Both the position numbers and the translations under genes were made by a program. The notes beneath the pieces are model-generated. The model saw only the letters and a list, made by a program, of their open reading frames with translations. It had not been told where the DNA came from and ran no database searches. From Bacteroidaceae bacterium (lineage in GTDB: Bacteria > Bacteroidota > Bacteroidia > Bacteroidales > Bacteroidaceae), in NCBI GenBank assembly GCA_017555585.1, contig JAFZGA010000012.1:1-49980 (forward strand): a DNA stretch of 49,980 nucleotides, written 5' to 3'. Below are positions 1 to 8,570 of the stretch, piece after piece; position 1 is the first letter of the stretch; the number at the start of each line of letters is the position of its first letter.

Positions 1-1
1 A

Positions 2-673
2 GTAGAAAATTTGCAGAAGAGTTTTTTCACCGAGGAGATTGAGACCATCGCTCTTAACGGTGTATCGTTCGAGGTTAAGGAGGGCGAGTTTGTTGCCGTA
101 ATGGGACCTTCGGGTTGCGGTAAGTCAACGCTCCTCAACATCTTGGGTCTTTTGGACAACCCAACAGGCGGCTCATATAGCCTGCTCGGTCAAGAGGTGG
201 GCGGACTCAAAGAGAAGGATCGCACTGCCTTCCGTAAAGGCAATATCGGCTTCGTGTTCCAGTCGTTCAACCTTATTGACGAGTTGTCGGTAGCCGAGAA
301 TGTCGAGTTGCCACTTATCTATATGGGCGTGAAAGCCTCGGAGCGTAAGGAGCGTGTGCAGAAGATGCTCGATAGAATGAACATCTCGCACCGTGCGGGT
401 CACTTCCCACAGCAGCTCTCTGGTGGTCAGCAGCAGCGTGTAGCCATAGCTCGTGCCCTTGTATCGAATCCTAAACTTATCCTTGCCGATGAGCCTACGG
501 GTAACCTTGACTCGAAGAACGGTCAGGAGGTTATGACCCTTTTGCAGGAGCTCCACAAGGAGGGCACTACCATCATTATGGTAACCCACTCGCAGCACGA
601 CGCAGCCTACGCAAGCCGCACAATCTGCTTGTTTGACGGTAAGGTTGTAACAGATGTAAAGAGCAAACTATAA
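2..673 (+). CDS. ABC transporter ATP-binding protein, MacB/LolD type (5' end cut by window)
   Basis: This is the cytoplasmic ATPase of a MacB/LolD-type exporter. It hydrolyses ATP to drive FtsX-like permeases acting on periplasmic or membrane substrates. Visible motifs, in order: Walker [10 protein letters not shown], a Q-loop region (GFVFQSFNL), signature [15 protein letters not shown], Walker [13 protein letters not shown] and an H-loop (MVTHSQ). The frame is open to the window edge and the residues before the TTG at 11 (VEN) match the family's usual N terminus, so the true start lies a few codons upstream. The family is normally about 220-230 residues, so almost all is present. Two large permeases follow on the same strand, consistent with one transporter locus. 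The substrate is unknown. Confidence 0.93.
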   Translation, partial: VENLQKSFFTEEIETIALNGVSFEVKEGEFVAVMGPSGCGKSTLLNILGLLDNPTGGSYSLLGQEVGGLKEKDRTAFRKGNIGFVFQSFNLIDELSVAENVELPLIYMGVKASERKERVQKMLDRMNISHRAGHFPQQLSGGQQQRVAIARALVSNPKLILADEPTGNLDSKNGQEVMTLLQELHKEGTTIIMVTHSQHDAAYASRTICLFDGKVVTDVKSKL

Positions 674-700
674 TTTGCCGTGATAGCACAGCATCTTCGA

Positions 701-769
701 CACATCCCTTATATTCCCAAATGGGCAGTACGCCCAAGTACAGCCCATCTGAGAATATCGCACGATGTG
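701..769. other. Multi-helix hairpin in ABC-permease leader
   Basis: The intergenic sequence folds on paper into one long hairpin with four exact helices: CACATC (701-706) with GATGTG (764-769), ATATTC (711-716) with GAATAT (753-758), ATGGGC (721-726) with GCCCAT (743-748), and GTAC (728-731) with GTAC (738-741). The interior loops are short and near-symmetric and the apical loop is GCCCAA. That makes 22 base pairs with no exceptions inside the helices. There is no U-tract, so a simple terminator is unlikely. It sits between the ATPase stop and the permease start. Function unknown. Confidence 0.5.
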
Positions 770-882
770 CCACATCTACAGCACTCTGACGACAAATTGG
801 GTATTGGTGCTAATTGATGTTATAATCCTTTTCGGAAAAATTGTTTAAGACGCAACTACCATAAGCAAAAAGCGTTCAAAGG

Positions 883-909
883 TGTGGGTTGGCTTGACCG
901 CCTCCCACA
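883..909 (+). other. Leader hairpin upstream of first permease
   Basis: TGTGGG (883-888) pairs exactly with CCCACA (904-909), and inside it GGC (891-893) pairs with GCC (900-902), leaving a six-base loop. It ends 26 bases before the ATG at 936. No U-tract follows, so it is more likely a leader structure or chance than a terminator. An in-frame GTG at 882 overlaps it, which argues against that GTG as the real start. Confidence 0.35.
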
Positions 910-935
910 TCACTAAGACAAAAAAACAGACAGAT

Positions 936-3269
936 ATGAAGAACTTCAATTACTCATTGCGCTATTTGCTCAAAAATCGTGGCAATTCGGCTACGCGCCT
1001 ATTGTCACTTGCGTTGGGACTTGTGGTCTCGCTGCTTATATGCTCATACGTGGGCATCAACCTCTCGTATGGTCGATTCTTCCCCGACCGCGAGCGCGTA
1101 TATCAGATGTTCGAGAACTCGCCACAGTTTGGCATAACTGGCCCACAATTGGAGCCTGTTGCATCCTCGCTTGCAGAAAATATACCCTCGATTGAAGCCG
1201 CTACAAACTATTTCGATCGCCTTATGCAGGTTAAACTTGGGAATAGTTATATGGATGCTCGATGGCTTGAGGTTAGCGCAGACTTTTTCACAGTCTTGGA
1301 CTTCGGTGTGTTGAGCGGTGATCCCAAACATATTCTCTCACGAGAGGGAGTTGCCAATAACGAGGTATTTATCACTGAGCGTCTTGCAGAATTGTTATTT
1401 GGAAGTGAAGATCCATTGGGTAAAATCGTGCCTACAACCCAGGGGCAGGAGTATGTTGTCTCTGGTATTTTCCGCACACCTCCCGTAACAAATCCGCTCG
1501 ATGATTTTGATATAGTTAGTTTTCGTGACTACAATCCCACAACTGCAAATTGGCAAGGGGATGATAGCTATCCAACATTTATAAAGCTTCGTAAGGGAGC
1601 AACAAAATCTCAAGCCGAGGCAGAAATACAACGCCTAATCGAGGGACATCCCACATTAAGTAAAATGGTGGAATTATGGAAAGCAAATTATTTTCTTGTA
1701 CCAATTGAAGATGTTGTTTATGTGGACAATAATATTCGACAGACTCAAATGATATATGGCATCTTGGCACTCTTGGCACTGCTTGTGGCTACGCTCAACT
1801 ATGTGTTATTGACACTCTCTTCATTGGCACAGCGTAGTCGCACGGTGGCTATGCTCCGTTGCAATGGTGCAACTCGTTGGGATATCTTCCGTATGCTGCT
1901 CAGCGAGACGCTGATTATGATTGTTGCAGCCATTGTCTTGGCGGTCTTTGTCGTTGCGTGTCTCCACCAAGATATATATCAGCTGTTCGGCTATCAACTT
2001 GTTGATCTTTTTGCGTGGGAGCGTATATGGATTCCTGCTTTGGTGTGTGTGGTGTCGTTCCTTGTGGCAGGTTTAATTCCTGCATCACTTTACTCCCGAG
2101 TGAGCATGAGTTATGCCTTTCGTCGAGGAAGCGATAACCGCACATGGTGGAAACGCATTCTCCTCTTCGTGCAGGTGGCTTGTACAACAGGAGTGGTCTG
2201 CTTTTTACTTACCACATCGCAACAATCGAAATATATCTTGGAAGCCGATCTTGGCTATGAGTATAACCGCATCGTGACGATGAACTTTGGAGCAACCACC
2301 TCTCAACGCTCAGCAATGGTCGAAGAGCTGAAACGTCTGCCGTTTGTTGAGAGCGTAGGCCATTCTGTGCAGTATCCTATATGGGGCTACTTTGGCAATC
2401 CGGTCTATGATTATGAGAAAAAAGAGATATTGTTCTCTTGCCGCTTTGAGTATTTTGATGAAGCCTATATCGAGACTATGGGTATGAAGTTAGTTGCAGG
2501 GCGCAACTTTAATGAGCAAGACGCACTCAATAAGACCATTGTTAACGAAGAGTTTGTTCGCCAGCACGGTTGGGAGTTGGAGAGTGCTGTAGGTAAGAGT
2601 TATTGGCAAAATGGAGGTTGGTGCGAGGTTGTCGGTGTTATCCGCGACTTTACACAAGCTGGAGGTTTTGTTGAGCCACTGTCGGTATTTCGTACAGCAT
2701 ATATCGACAACGACCCTAACCGTCCGCTCACCTTGCAGATGAGCATACGACTTACTGAACTAACGCCTGAGAATATCAAAGCTTTGGATAGAGTGATCGC
2801 CGAAAATTATCACTCCGAGTGGGAGTATCAGCTTACCCCCTATGTGGATAGAGTCAAGGAGCGTTTTGTATATCGTGATAGTATGCGTAATAATGTATTG
2901 CTTGTTTCGCTCACTACACTCATTATCTCCCTTATTGGTTTAATCGGCTATCTGGGCAACGAGATGGCTCGCCGCCGCAAGGAAATAGCTATCCGCAAGG
3001 TAAATGGTGCCACAACTTCGCAGGTGCTTAGTCTATTGAGTCTTAATATCTCGTGGGTTGTTATTCCAGCGGTAGTAACAGGCGTAGCAGGTGCTGTATG
3101 GGGCGGAATGAAATACCTTGAGATGCTCGAGACTATGTGCGAGCCTTTGGCTTGGTGGATTTTTGCCTGCGGAGCAGCTGTTGTGATTGCCATTGTATAT
3201 GTGATACTTATCATCCGCACCTGGCGTACGGCCAATGCCAACCCGATTGATATGATTAAAATAGAGTAA
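936..3269 (+). CDS. ABC transporter permease, MacB/FtsX type
   Basis: This is a 777-residue inner-membrane permease with the MacB periplasmic core plus FtsX layout. One membrane segment lies near the N terminus (ALGLVVSLLICSYVGI), followed by a large periplasmic domain, a central group of membrane segments and a second periplasmic domain. The last group of segments carries the typical conserved text EMARRRKEIAIRKVNGA. I place the start at the ATG at 936. An in-frame GTG at 882 would add 18 residues that do not resemble the family and would lie in a leader hairpin. It should work with the ATPase upstream and perhaps the second permease at 4679. The substrate cannot be read from sequence; peptides or lipoproteins are the usual cargo of the family. 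Confidence 0.9.
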   Translation: MKNFNYSLRYLLKNRGNSATRLLSLALGLVVSLLICSYVGINLSYGRFFPDRERVYQMFENSPQFGITGPQLEPVASSLAENIPSIEAATNYFDRLMQVKLGNSYMDARWLEVSADFFTVLDFGVLSGDPKHILSREGVANNEVFITERLAELLFGSEDPLGKIVPTTQGQEYVVSGIFRTPPVTNPLDDFDIVSFRDYNPTTANWQGDDSYPTFIKLRKGATKSQAEAEIQRLIEGHPTLSKMVELWKANYFLVPIEDVVYVDNNIRQTQMIYGILALLALLVATLNYVLLTLSSLAQRSRTVAMLRCNGATRWDIFRMLLSETLIMIVAAIVLAVFVVACLHQDIYQLFGYQLVDLFAWERIWIPALVCVVSFLVAGLIPASLYSRVSMSYAFRRGSDNRTWWKRILLFVQVACTTGVVCFLLTTSQQSKYILEADLGYEYNRIVTMNFGATTSQRSAMVEELKRLPFVESVGHSVQYPIWGYFGNPVYDYEKKEILFSCRFEYFDEAYIETMGMKLVAGRNFNEQDALNKTIVNEEFVRQHGWELESAVGKSYWQNGGWCEVVGVIRDFTQAGGFVEPLSVFRTAYIDNDPNRPLTLQMSIRLTELTPENIKALDRVIAENYHSEWEYQLTPYVDRVKERFVYRDSMRNNVLLVSLTTLIISLIGLIGYLGNEMARRRKEIAIRKVNGATTSQVLSLLSLNISWVVIPAVVTGVAGAVWGGMKYLEMLETMCEPLAWWIFACGAAVVIAIVYVILIIRTWRTANANPIDMIKIE

Positions 3270-3278
3270 GATAGAATT

Positions 3279-4649
3279 ATGAGAATACTCAATTACATAT
3301 TATCTATTGCTTGTGTGGCGATGCTTACGACATCGTGTGTGGTGTCACGAGCAATTCTGTATGGCGATGCCTCGGTAGATGATTATCGTGCTTTTGAGCA
3401 GGAGAATATCGCAAAAAGCGACTACACTTTCCGTTTCGTAGAGCATACAGAGTCGGAGCGTATGCTCGACACGATGCGATTTGAGTGGATGCACTTTGGC
3501 AGGGGCGAGATAGCACAAATGACCATAGATGAGGCTATTGCTCCATCCGTAGATAATGCCGCCATCTTGATTATCCATCGAGATACAATACTCTATGAGC
3601 GTTATTTTGGGGAGTGGAGCAAAAGCACGCAATCGCAAATATTCTCCGTTAGCAAAACTATAACAGCGATGTTGTGTGGCGTGGCACTCACCGAGGGGCA
3701 TATACGCAGTGTGGAAGATAGTGTTACAGAGTACCTGCCAGAGTTGAAACAAGCCGATCCTATGTTTGAGGAGTTGAAGATAAAACACCTCTTGGATATG
3801 ACGGCGGGACTCGATTTTGACGAGAACTACTCCTTCAATCCATTTTCAAAGATGGCTAAGTTGTATATGGGGCGTAATACTATGCGAATTATTGAGCGAA
3901 CCAAATTTAGCCACAAACCCGGAGAGAGATACGACTACAACTCGCTTACGACAGCAATTCTCGGAGTAGTGATAGAGCGTGCTACGGGAATACCCTATGC
4001 CGAATATCTATCGTCAAAGATTTGGCAACCTCTGGGTATGGAGCAAAGTGCATCAATTGGCGTTGACGACAAAAAACACCGAGTAGCGAAGAGCTATGCA
4101 GGGCTTGTAACCAATGTGCGCGACTTGGCAAAGATAGGTATACTATATATCAACGACGGAAATTGGAACAACAAGCAGATAATAGATTCGAGCTTTGTTC
4201 ACACTTCACTGTCGCCTCGAATTGTAGGTGAAAAGAGCGCAAATATGTACTCATACTCTTGGTATTGGGGCGCGCAGGATGAGAGCCTATCAAGGCGAAA
4301 TTTCGCAAGTAAAAGAGAGATGCAAGATTACTACGCCGAGCATCGAGATGTCTCAAAAATCAACTCTTGGAAGAGTGAAGGAGGCGGTTATACTGCCGTT
4401 GAATATATGAAACGCAGATACTTCCCCGACAGAGAGAGTTTGCAGAACTACTATAAAGATGATGTGCATACTATTATGCAGAGTAGAAATGGATATTTCG
4501 CCATTAAGTATCAAGGTGGCCACTACGCATTTGGAGTGAATGGACAGATACTCTACATCAATCCCGAAAAGGAGTTTATTGGAGTATATCTTGGCGAGGA
4601 TGATCTCAATGTTGTGCACCTCTTTGAGCAACTTTGCAAAATACTATAA
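3279..4649 (+). CDS. Lipoprotein serine hydrolase, beta-lactamase/PBP4 fold
   Basis: This 456-residue protein has a lipoprotein signal (LTTSC, Cys20), so it should be anchored in the envelope. The hydrolase fold is shown by SVSK at residues 123-126, the SxxK motif with nucleophile Ser123 and Lys126. YNS at 220-222 sits where class C enzymes have YxN. Relatives are esterases, D-aminopeptidases or carboxypeptidases; which applies here is unknown. Residues 341-376 and 381-411 look like two copies of one motif (SKREMQDYY versus DRESLQNYY, then YTAVEY versus YFAIKY), an insertion not expected in the family. It starts 9 bases after the upstream permease and lies between two permeases of one transporter, suggesting a linked role. 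Confidence 0.85.
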   Translation: MRILNYILSIACVAMLTTSCVVSRAILYGDASVDDYRAFEQENIAKSDYTFRFVEHTESERMLDTMRFEWMHFGRGEIAQMTIDEAIAPSVDNAAILIIHRDTILYERYFGEWSKSTQSQIFSVSKTITAMLCGVALTEGHIRSVEDSVTEYLPELKQADPMFEELKIKHLLDMTAGLDFDENYSFNPFSKMAKLYMGRNTMRIIERTKFSHKPGERYDYNSLTTAILGVVIERATGIPYAEYLSSKIWQPLGMEQSASIGVDDKKHRVAKSYAGLVTNVRDLAKIGILYINDGNWNNKQIIDSSFVHTSLSPRIVGEKSANMYSYSWYWGAQDESLSRRNFASKREMQDYYAEHRDVSKINSWKSEGGGYTAVEYMKRRYFPDRESLQNYYKDDVHTIMQSRNGYFAIKYQGGHYAFGVNGQILYINPEKEFIGVYLGEDDLNVVHLFEQLCKIL

Positions 4650-4678
4650 CAATACGAAACAAATAAAACTTAATAATT

Positions 4679-7096
4679 ATGAAGATTGCTTTTAAGAATT
4701 TCTTGATGACGCTCAAGCGTTACAAGGTCGCTTCATTGCTTAATGTGTTGGGCCTTACCCTCGCCTTTGTGGCGTTCTACATTATCGCTTCGCAGGTGTG
4801 GTACACGCTAACCTACAACAGCACGCTCAAAGATGCCGATCGCACCTATCTTATCTCGCCAAACTTTGGTGGTGATAATACGGACATAAAGTGGAGCTCC
4901 AACTCACCTGGAAACTTGGCATACGTGGCTGCCGAGCAGTTTCCTGATGCCGAGGAGGTAGCTTCATATGCGCCATATCCTGCGATTAGCCGCGTATGGG
5001 TTAAGAAGAACGATCTCCACTATGATTCGTTCAATGACTATGTGTATCAGGCTACGGCCAACATCCCCGAATTCTTCGGCTTTGAATGCTTGGCAGGCAG
5101 TTTTGCTGAACTCAAAAACCCGAACACCGTTATTATGTCGCGCTCTGAGGCAGAAAAGTTGGGATTGGGTGTAGGTGATGTTATCTACTTCGAGGGTGGC
5201 AGACACTTTGATGATGGTAAACCAACTGTTCAGCAGACCATTGTAGCGATATTTGAGGATATGCCAAAGAACTCTCTCTTCGGTCATTGGGGCATCGTGC
5301 AAGGTGACGAAGGTGTACATACCTCGGGCAACAACAACTGGAATTACTTGAACTTTGTCCGTATACGCGAGGGTGCCGACCTCAATACCTACATCGAAAT
5401 TTTCAAAAAGGGTTATGCCGATTGGTTCCTCGGCATGGCGCAAGAATGGATTGCCGAAGACCCCGAAGAGGAGGAGTTTATAAAAAAGGAGTTGGAGGCT
5501 GGTGTTTATATCCTCGCCACTCGCCTTGTGCCTGTCGATGAAATGTATTACGCTGATTTTCACCAAGCATCTAACTTTCAGACTGGAAAGAAGTCTACAC
5601 CGATTATCCTTTCAAGCATCGCATTTATCATTGTGCTGATAGCCTTTATCAACTTCATCAATTTCTTCTTTGCACTTGTTCCCGTGCGTATGCGTTCGGT
5701 GAATATCTGCAAGGTATTCGGAGCAAGCCAGTGGACACTGCGCTGGAACTTCCTCTTTGAGGCTATCGGCTTGGTGCTAATTGCTATGGCTCTTACATTC
5801 TACCTGATGATAGTTATTAAAGATAGTTTTATTACAAACTACTCGATCTGCTCGCTTGCTCTCTCGGATAATATCCCCGTAATTATTATGGTTGTGGCGT
5901 TGATGGTATTGCTTGCTGTGGTGGCAGCACTATATCCTGCATTCTACATCACTCGATTCAATGCTTCACTCGGTGTTAAGGGTGGCTTTGCACAATCGGC
6001 TACAGGTCGCAGACTTCGCTCTATTATGGTGGGCGTGCAGTTTACTGTTGCTATGATCTTGATTATCGTAACCGCCGTATTCTTCATGCAGTACCGCTAT
6101 ATGATAAACTACGACTTGGGCTTCGACCGTGAGAATGTTGTAACCTTTGGTTCGTGGAATTTACGCTCTCGTTCTGAAACCGTTGTGGAGCGTCTTGAGC
6201 AACACCCTGATGTTGTTGGTGTAACCTCATCGGGTGCTAATATCTTCGGAAATGGCCAGACTTGGGGCAGAAGCTACGATGGTAAAGAGTATGTACTTAA
6301 ACCAAACGCTGTTCGCTGGAACTTCCTCGACTTCTTTGGCTTTGAGGTAGTCGATGGTGTAGGATTTACCCGATCATCAGGCGAGCGTGGCGAGATGATT
6401 ATTATGAAGTCTCTAAACCGTGAGGTGGGCATACCTCTTAACTACCATTTCCCTGATGGCTTCGATGTGGTGGGCATTATGAGGGATGTACGCCTGACAT
6501 CGCTAACCAAGAACGATGACCATCACGCATTCTACTGCAACGATAAAAGCGAAAAACTACACTACTATATCCGCTTGCGTGCGGGTGCTGATGTAAAGGC
6601 ATTTGCCAACTATGTAGGAAAAATCTCCGAGGAGCTGGCTCCTGCTGCCGAGAAGCCTGAGCTCTACTACTTGGAGGAGTGGGTTGAGAGCCTATATAAG
6701 CAGACCAAAAAGGATATGGTCTTAATCGGTATGTTCGCTGTGCTGGCTATCGTTATTGCGCTGATGGGAGTATTCGGTATCGTGATGTTTGAGACGCAGC
6801 ACCGCCGCTCGGAGATAGCTGTTCGCAAGGTTTATGGTGCAACAACCGCCCAGATGATTGGTATGCTCAACTTGCGCTATGTGTGGATTGTGCTCGGCTG
6901 TTTCGTGGTGGCAGCACCTGTGGCGTGGTATATCACCTCACGCTGGTTGGAGCAGTTCGCCAACCGCATCGCTTCGCCTTGGTGGATATATGTGGTAGCA
7001 CTCGCTGTAGTCCTCGCCGTAACCGTCGGTCTTGTAACCCTCCGCTCGTGGAAAGCCGCCACCGAGAACCCTGCCGATGTGGTGAAGAGTAACTAA
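4679..7096 (+). CDS. ABC transporter permease, MacB/FtsX type (second)
   Basis: This 805-residue membrane protein has the same architecture as the permease at 936: an N-terminal membrane segment (LNVLGLTLAFVAFYIIAS), a periplasmic core domain and central membrane segments. A second periplasmic domain precedes a C-terminal FtsX block with EIAVRKVYGATTAQM. The two permeases are clearly related but not recent duplicates. It starts 29 bases after the serine hydrolase, so the cluster is probably one transcript, and it may pair with the same ATPase as a homodimer or heterodimer. No terminator is obvious in the roughly 100 bases that follow. Confidence 0.9.
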   Translation: MKIAFKNFLMTLKRYKVASLLNVLGLTLAFVAFYIIASQVWYTLTYNSTLKDADRTYLISPNFGGDNTDIKWSSNSPGNLAYVAAEQFPDAEEVASYAPYPAISRVWVKKNDLHYDSFNDYVYQATANIPEFFGFECLAGSFAELKNPNTVIMSRSEAEKLGLGVGDVIYFEGGRHFDDGKPTVQQTIVAIFEDMPKNSLFGHWGIVQGDEGVHTSGNNNWNYLNFVRIREGADLNTYIEIFKKGYADWFLGMAQEWIAEDPEEEEFIKKELEAGVYILATRLVPVDEMYYADFHQASNFQTGKKSTPIILSSIAFIIVLIAFINFINFFFALVPVRMRSVNICKVFGASQWTLRWNFLFEAIGLVLIAMALTFYLMIVIKDSFITNYSICSLALSDNIPVIIMVVALMVLLAVVAALYPAFYITRFNASLGVKGGFAQSATGRRLRSIMVGVQFTVAMILIIVTAVFFMQYRYMINYDLGFDRENVVTFGSWNLRSRSETVVERLEQHPDVVGVTSSGANIFGNGQTWGRSYDGKEYVLKPNAVRWNFLDFFGFEVVDGVGFTRSSGERGEMIIMKSLNREVGIPLNYHFPDGFDVVGIMRDVRLTSLTKNDDHHAFYCNDKSEKLHYYIRLRAGADVKAFANYVGKISEELAPAAEKPELYYLEEWVESLYKQTKKDMVLIGMFAVLAIVIALMGVFGIVMFETQHRRSEIAVRKVYGATTAQMIGMLNLRYVWIVLGCFVVAAPVAWYITSRWLEQFANRIASPWWIYVVALAVVLAVTVGLVTLRSWKAATENPADVVKSN

Positions 7097-7198
7097 TAAG
7101 CAGTGTGAAATAAAAAAATTAGTGGATTCTGATATTTTTTGAGGATTCGTTGTAATTTTATTGAGCAGTTTGCGACTAATGAGGCAAACGATGAAACA

Positions 7199-7693
7199 AT
7201 GATGAAGGAACAAGAGTTGGAGAAAGAGTTTACACAGATGATTATCGAAAATCGTCAGATAATCTTCAAGGTTTGCTACATCTACACTACGGATGAATAC
7301 ACCATTGAGGAGCTCTCGCAGGAGACACTACTCAATTTGTGGCGCGCCTATCCCCGTTTTCGCGGTGAAAGCAAACTTTCGACCTGGATTTATCGAGTAG
7401 CTATGAACACCTGTATATCGTATATGCGACAAGCGTCTTCGAGGCCTCAAACGACTGCGTTGCCATTCGATTTACGGTCCGAAATAGAGACTGACGGCGA
7501 TAGAAATTATTATCTACAAGAGCTCTACGCTATGATAAACCGCTTAGGCAAGTTAGAACGCGCGCTGATTTTGTTATGGCTGGAGGATCGTAGTTATGCT
7601 GAGATTTCAGAAATTCTTGGTATCTCCAAAACTAATGTTGCTGTATTGCTTCATCGTACAAAAGAGAAGTTAAAAAAGATGTCGAACCAATAA
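7199..7693 (+). CDS. RNA polymerase sigma-70 factor, ECF subfamily
   Basis: This 164-residue protein has the two conserved ECF regions. Region 2 reads TIEELSQETLLNLWRAYPRF, then FRGESKLSTWIYRVAMNTC, for core binding and -10 recognition. Region 4 is a helix-turn-helix (YAEISEILGISKTNVAVLLH). I choose the ATG at 7199 (or 7202); an in-frame TTG at 7139 would add 20 residues that are not sigma-like. It is followed after 13 bases by a membrane protein, the usual position for an anti-sigma partner. The target promoters are unknown; the ABC cluster upstream and the small envelope genes downstream are the nearest candidates. Confidence 0.92.
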   Translation: MMKEQELEKEFTQMIIENRQIIFKVCYIYTTDEYTIEELSQETLLNLWRAYPRFRGESKLSTWIYRVAMNTCISYMRQASSRPQTTALPFDLRSEIETDGDRNYYLQELYAMINRLGKLERALILLWLEDRSYAEISEILGISKTNVAVLLHRTKEKLKKMSNQ

Positions 7694-7706
7694 ACATTAC
7701 AACACT

Positions 7707-8282
7707 ATGGATCTCGAACAAATGAAAGCAGGTTGGAATAAATTGAGTGCTCAACTTGACAAGAATAACACTATCAACACACGCGTTGTGCACGAAATGA
7801 TATCGGCACGTAATCGCACTAATTATGAGCGCATTGCCCGCGATCATAAATTTACACTCTCAGTGCTTGTTCTATTAGCTGCCGCAGCTTTGCCATTCCA
7901 AGCACGCACGGAGATTATCCAGATGAGCAGTGCAATTCTCATTGAGGTAGTACTCTTTGCATCTATCGCAGTAACTAGCTATATGCTAAAACTGCTATCC
8001 GGTTTTGAGCACAGCGAACGCTCAGTAGAGCAAATGACGCAAGATGTGTTAGCCTACAAGCGTCTGTATAGCCTGAATCAGCGTTTCGGCGGTGTAGTAG
8101 CAGTCGTGGTTATCGGTGTAGTTTATGCTATCGAACAAGCCTTCACGACGAATGCGCTAATGGCATTAGGAGCGGCTTTGGTTGCAGCGGTCGCATTTGG
8201 TATATACCAGACGAAGCGTCACAATCGCTTGTTGAAGGATATAGAAAGCGGCTTGAAAGAGCTGAATGAATTTGGTAAATAG
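7707..8282 (+). CDS. Membrane protein after ECF sigma; possible anti-sigma factor
   Basis: The protein has 191 residues. The N-terminal 50 or so are soluble and charged (MDLEQMKAGWNKLSAQLDKN...). Four hydrophobic segments follow, arranged as two pairs (about 50-90 and 125-170), and the end is charged (KDIESGLKELNEFGK). I recognise no named domain. The gene starts 13 bases after the ECF sigma stop, so the two are probably co-transcribed. Co-transcription and a cytoplasmic N terminus on a membrane anchor are typical of anti-sigma factors, but no zinc-binding ZAS motif is present. The anti-sigma role is inference from position. Confidence 0.7.
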   Translation: MDLEQMKAGWNKLSAQLDKNNTINTRVVHEMISARNRTNYERIARDHKFTLSVLVLLAAAALPFQARTEIIQMSSAILIEVVLFASIAVTSYMLKLLSGFEHSERSVEQMTQDVLAYKRLYSLNQRFGGVVAVVVIGVVYAIEQAFTTNALMALGAALVAAVAFGIYQTKRHNRLLKDIESGLKELNEFGK

Positions 8283-8292
8283 TAAAACTTAA

Positions 8293-8343
8293 CCCCTCCC
8301 TGCGACTTTTCTGCCTGAAAATTTGGAAAATTCGTGGGAGGGG
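8293..8343. repeat. GC-clamped intergenic hairpin, possible dispersed repeat
   Basis: CCCCTCCC (8293-8300) pairs with GGGAGGGG (8336-8343). Inside it CGA (8303-8305) pairs with TCG (8332-8334) and TTTTC (8307-8311) with GAAAA (8326-8330), giving 16 base pairs broken by one- or two-base mismatches. The loop also holds a second GAAAATT copy. It begins 10 bases after a stop codon and has no clear U-tract. A palindromic unit like this between genes is typical of small dispersed repeats, but a second copy is not seen in this window. Confidence 0.4.
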
Positions 8344-8370
8344 GTAAATTTGTAGGCAAATTGATTAAGA

Positions 8371-8547
8371 ATGAACACGATGAGTAAATTTTATATTTTA
8401 ATGTTGGTATTGCTGCTAATCGCAATAATCAACCTTGCAAGAGCGTTAAAAGAGAAAAATACAAACGCTAAAGTGTGGGGGATAACAATCAATGTTATTG
8501 CTGTTGTGCTTCTCGGAACTGCAGTGATTCTTGGACTTTTACAATAA
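8371..8547 (+). CDS. Small membrane protein, 58 residues
   Basis: This short open frame runs from the ATG at 8371 to the TAA ending at 8547. It encodes 58 residues with two hydrophobic segments (YILMLVLLLIAIINLA and ITINVIAVVLLGTAVILGLL) joined by a basic, polar loop (RALKEKNTNAK). A small two-helix inner-membrane protein is the obvious reading. It is too short for many gene callers. A second in-frame ATG lies at 8380. The downstream BACON lipoprotein gene starts 23 bases later, so the two may be co-transcribed. Function unknown; coding status rests on the clean membrane topology and spacing. Confidence 0.6.
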   Translation: MNTMSKFYILMLVLLLIAIINLARALKEKNTNAKVWGITINVIAVVLLGTAVILGLLQ

Positions 8548-8570
8548 ATACATAACTGACTATAATAATT

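Noticed and set aside
701-769. Integron attC site
   Set aside because: The hairpin lacks the GTTRRRY and RYYYAAC core sites and no integrase is present.
1-8300. Horizontally acquired block with different base composition
   Set aside because: Some lines looked more GC-rich than the rest, but sampled lines ranged from about 38 to 55 percent GC, so there is no clear boundary by eye. A sliding-window GC and codon analysis would decide.
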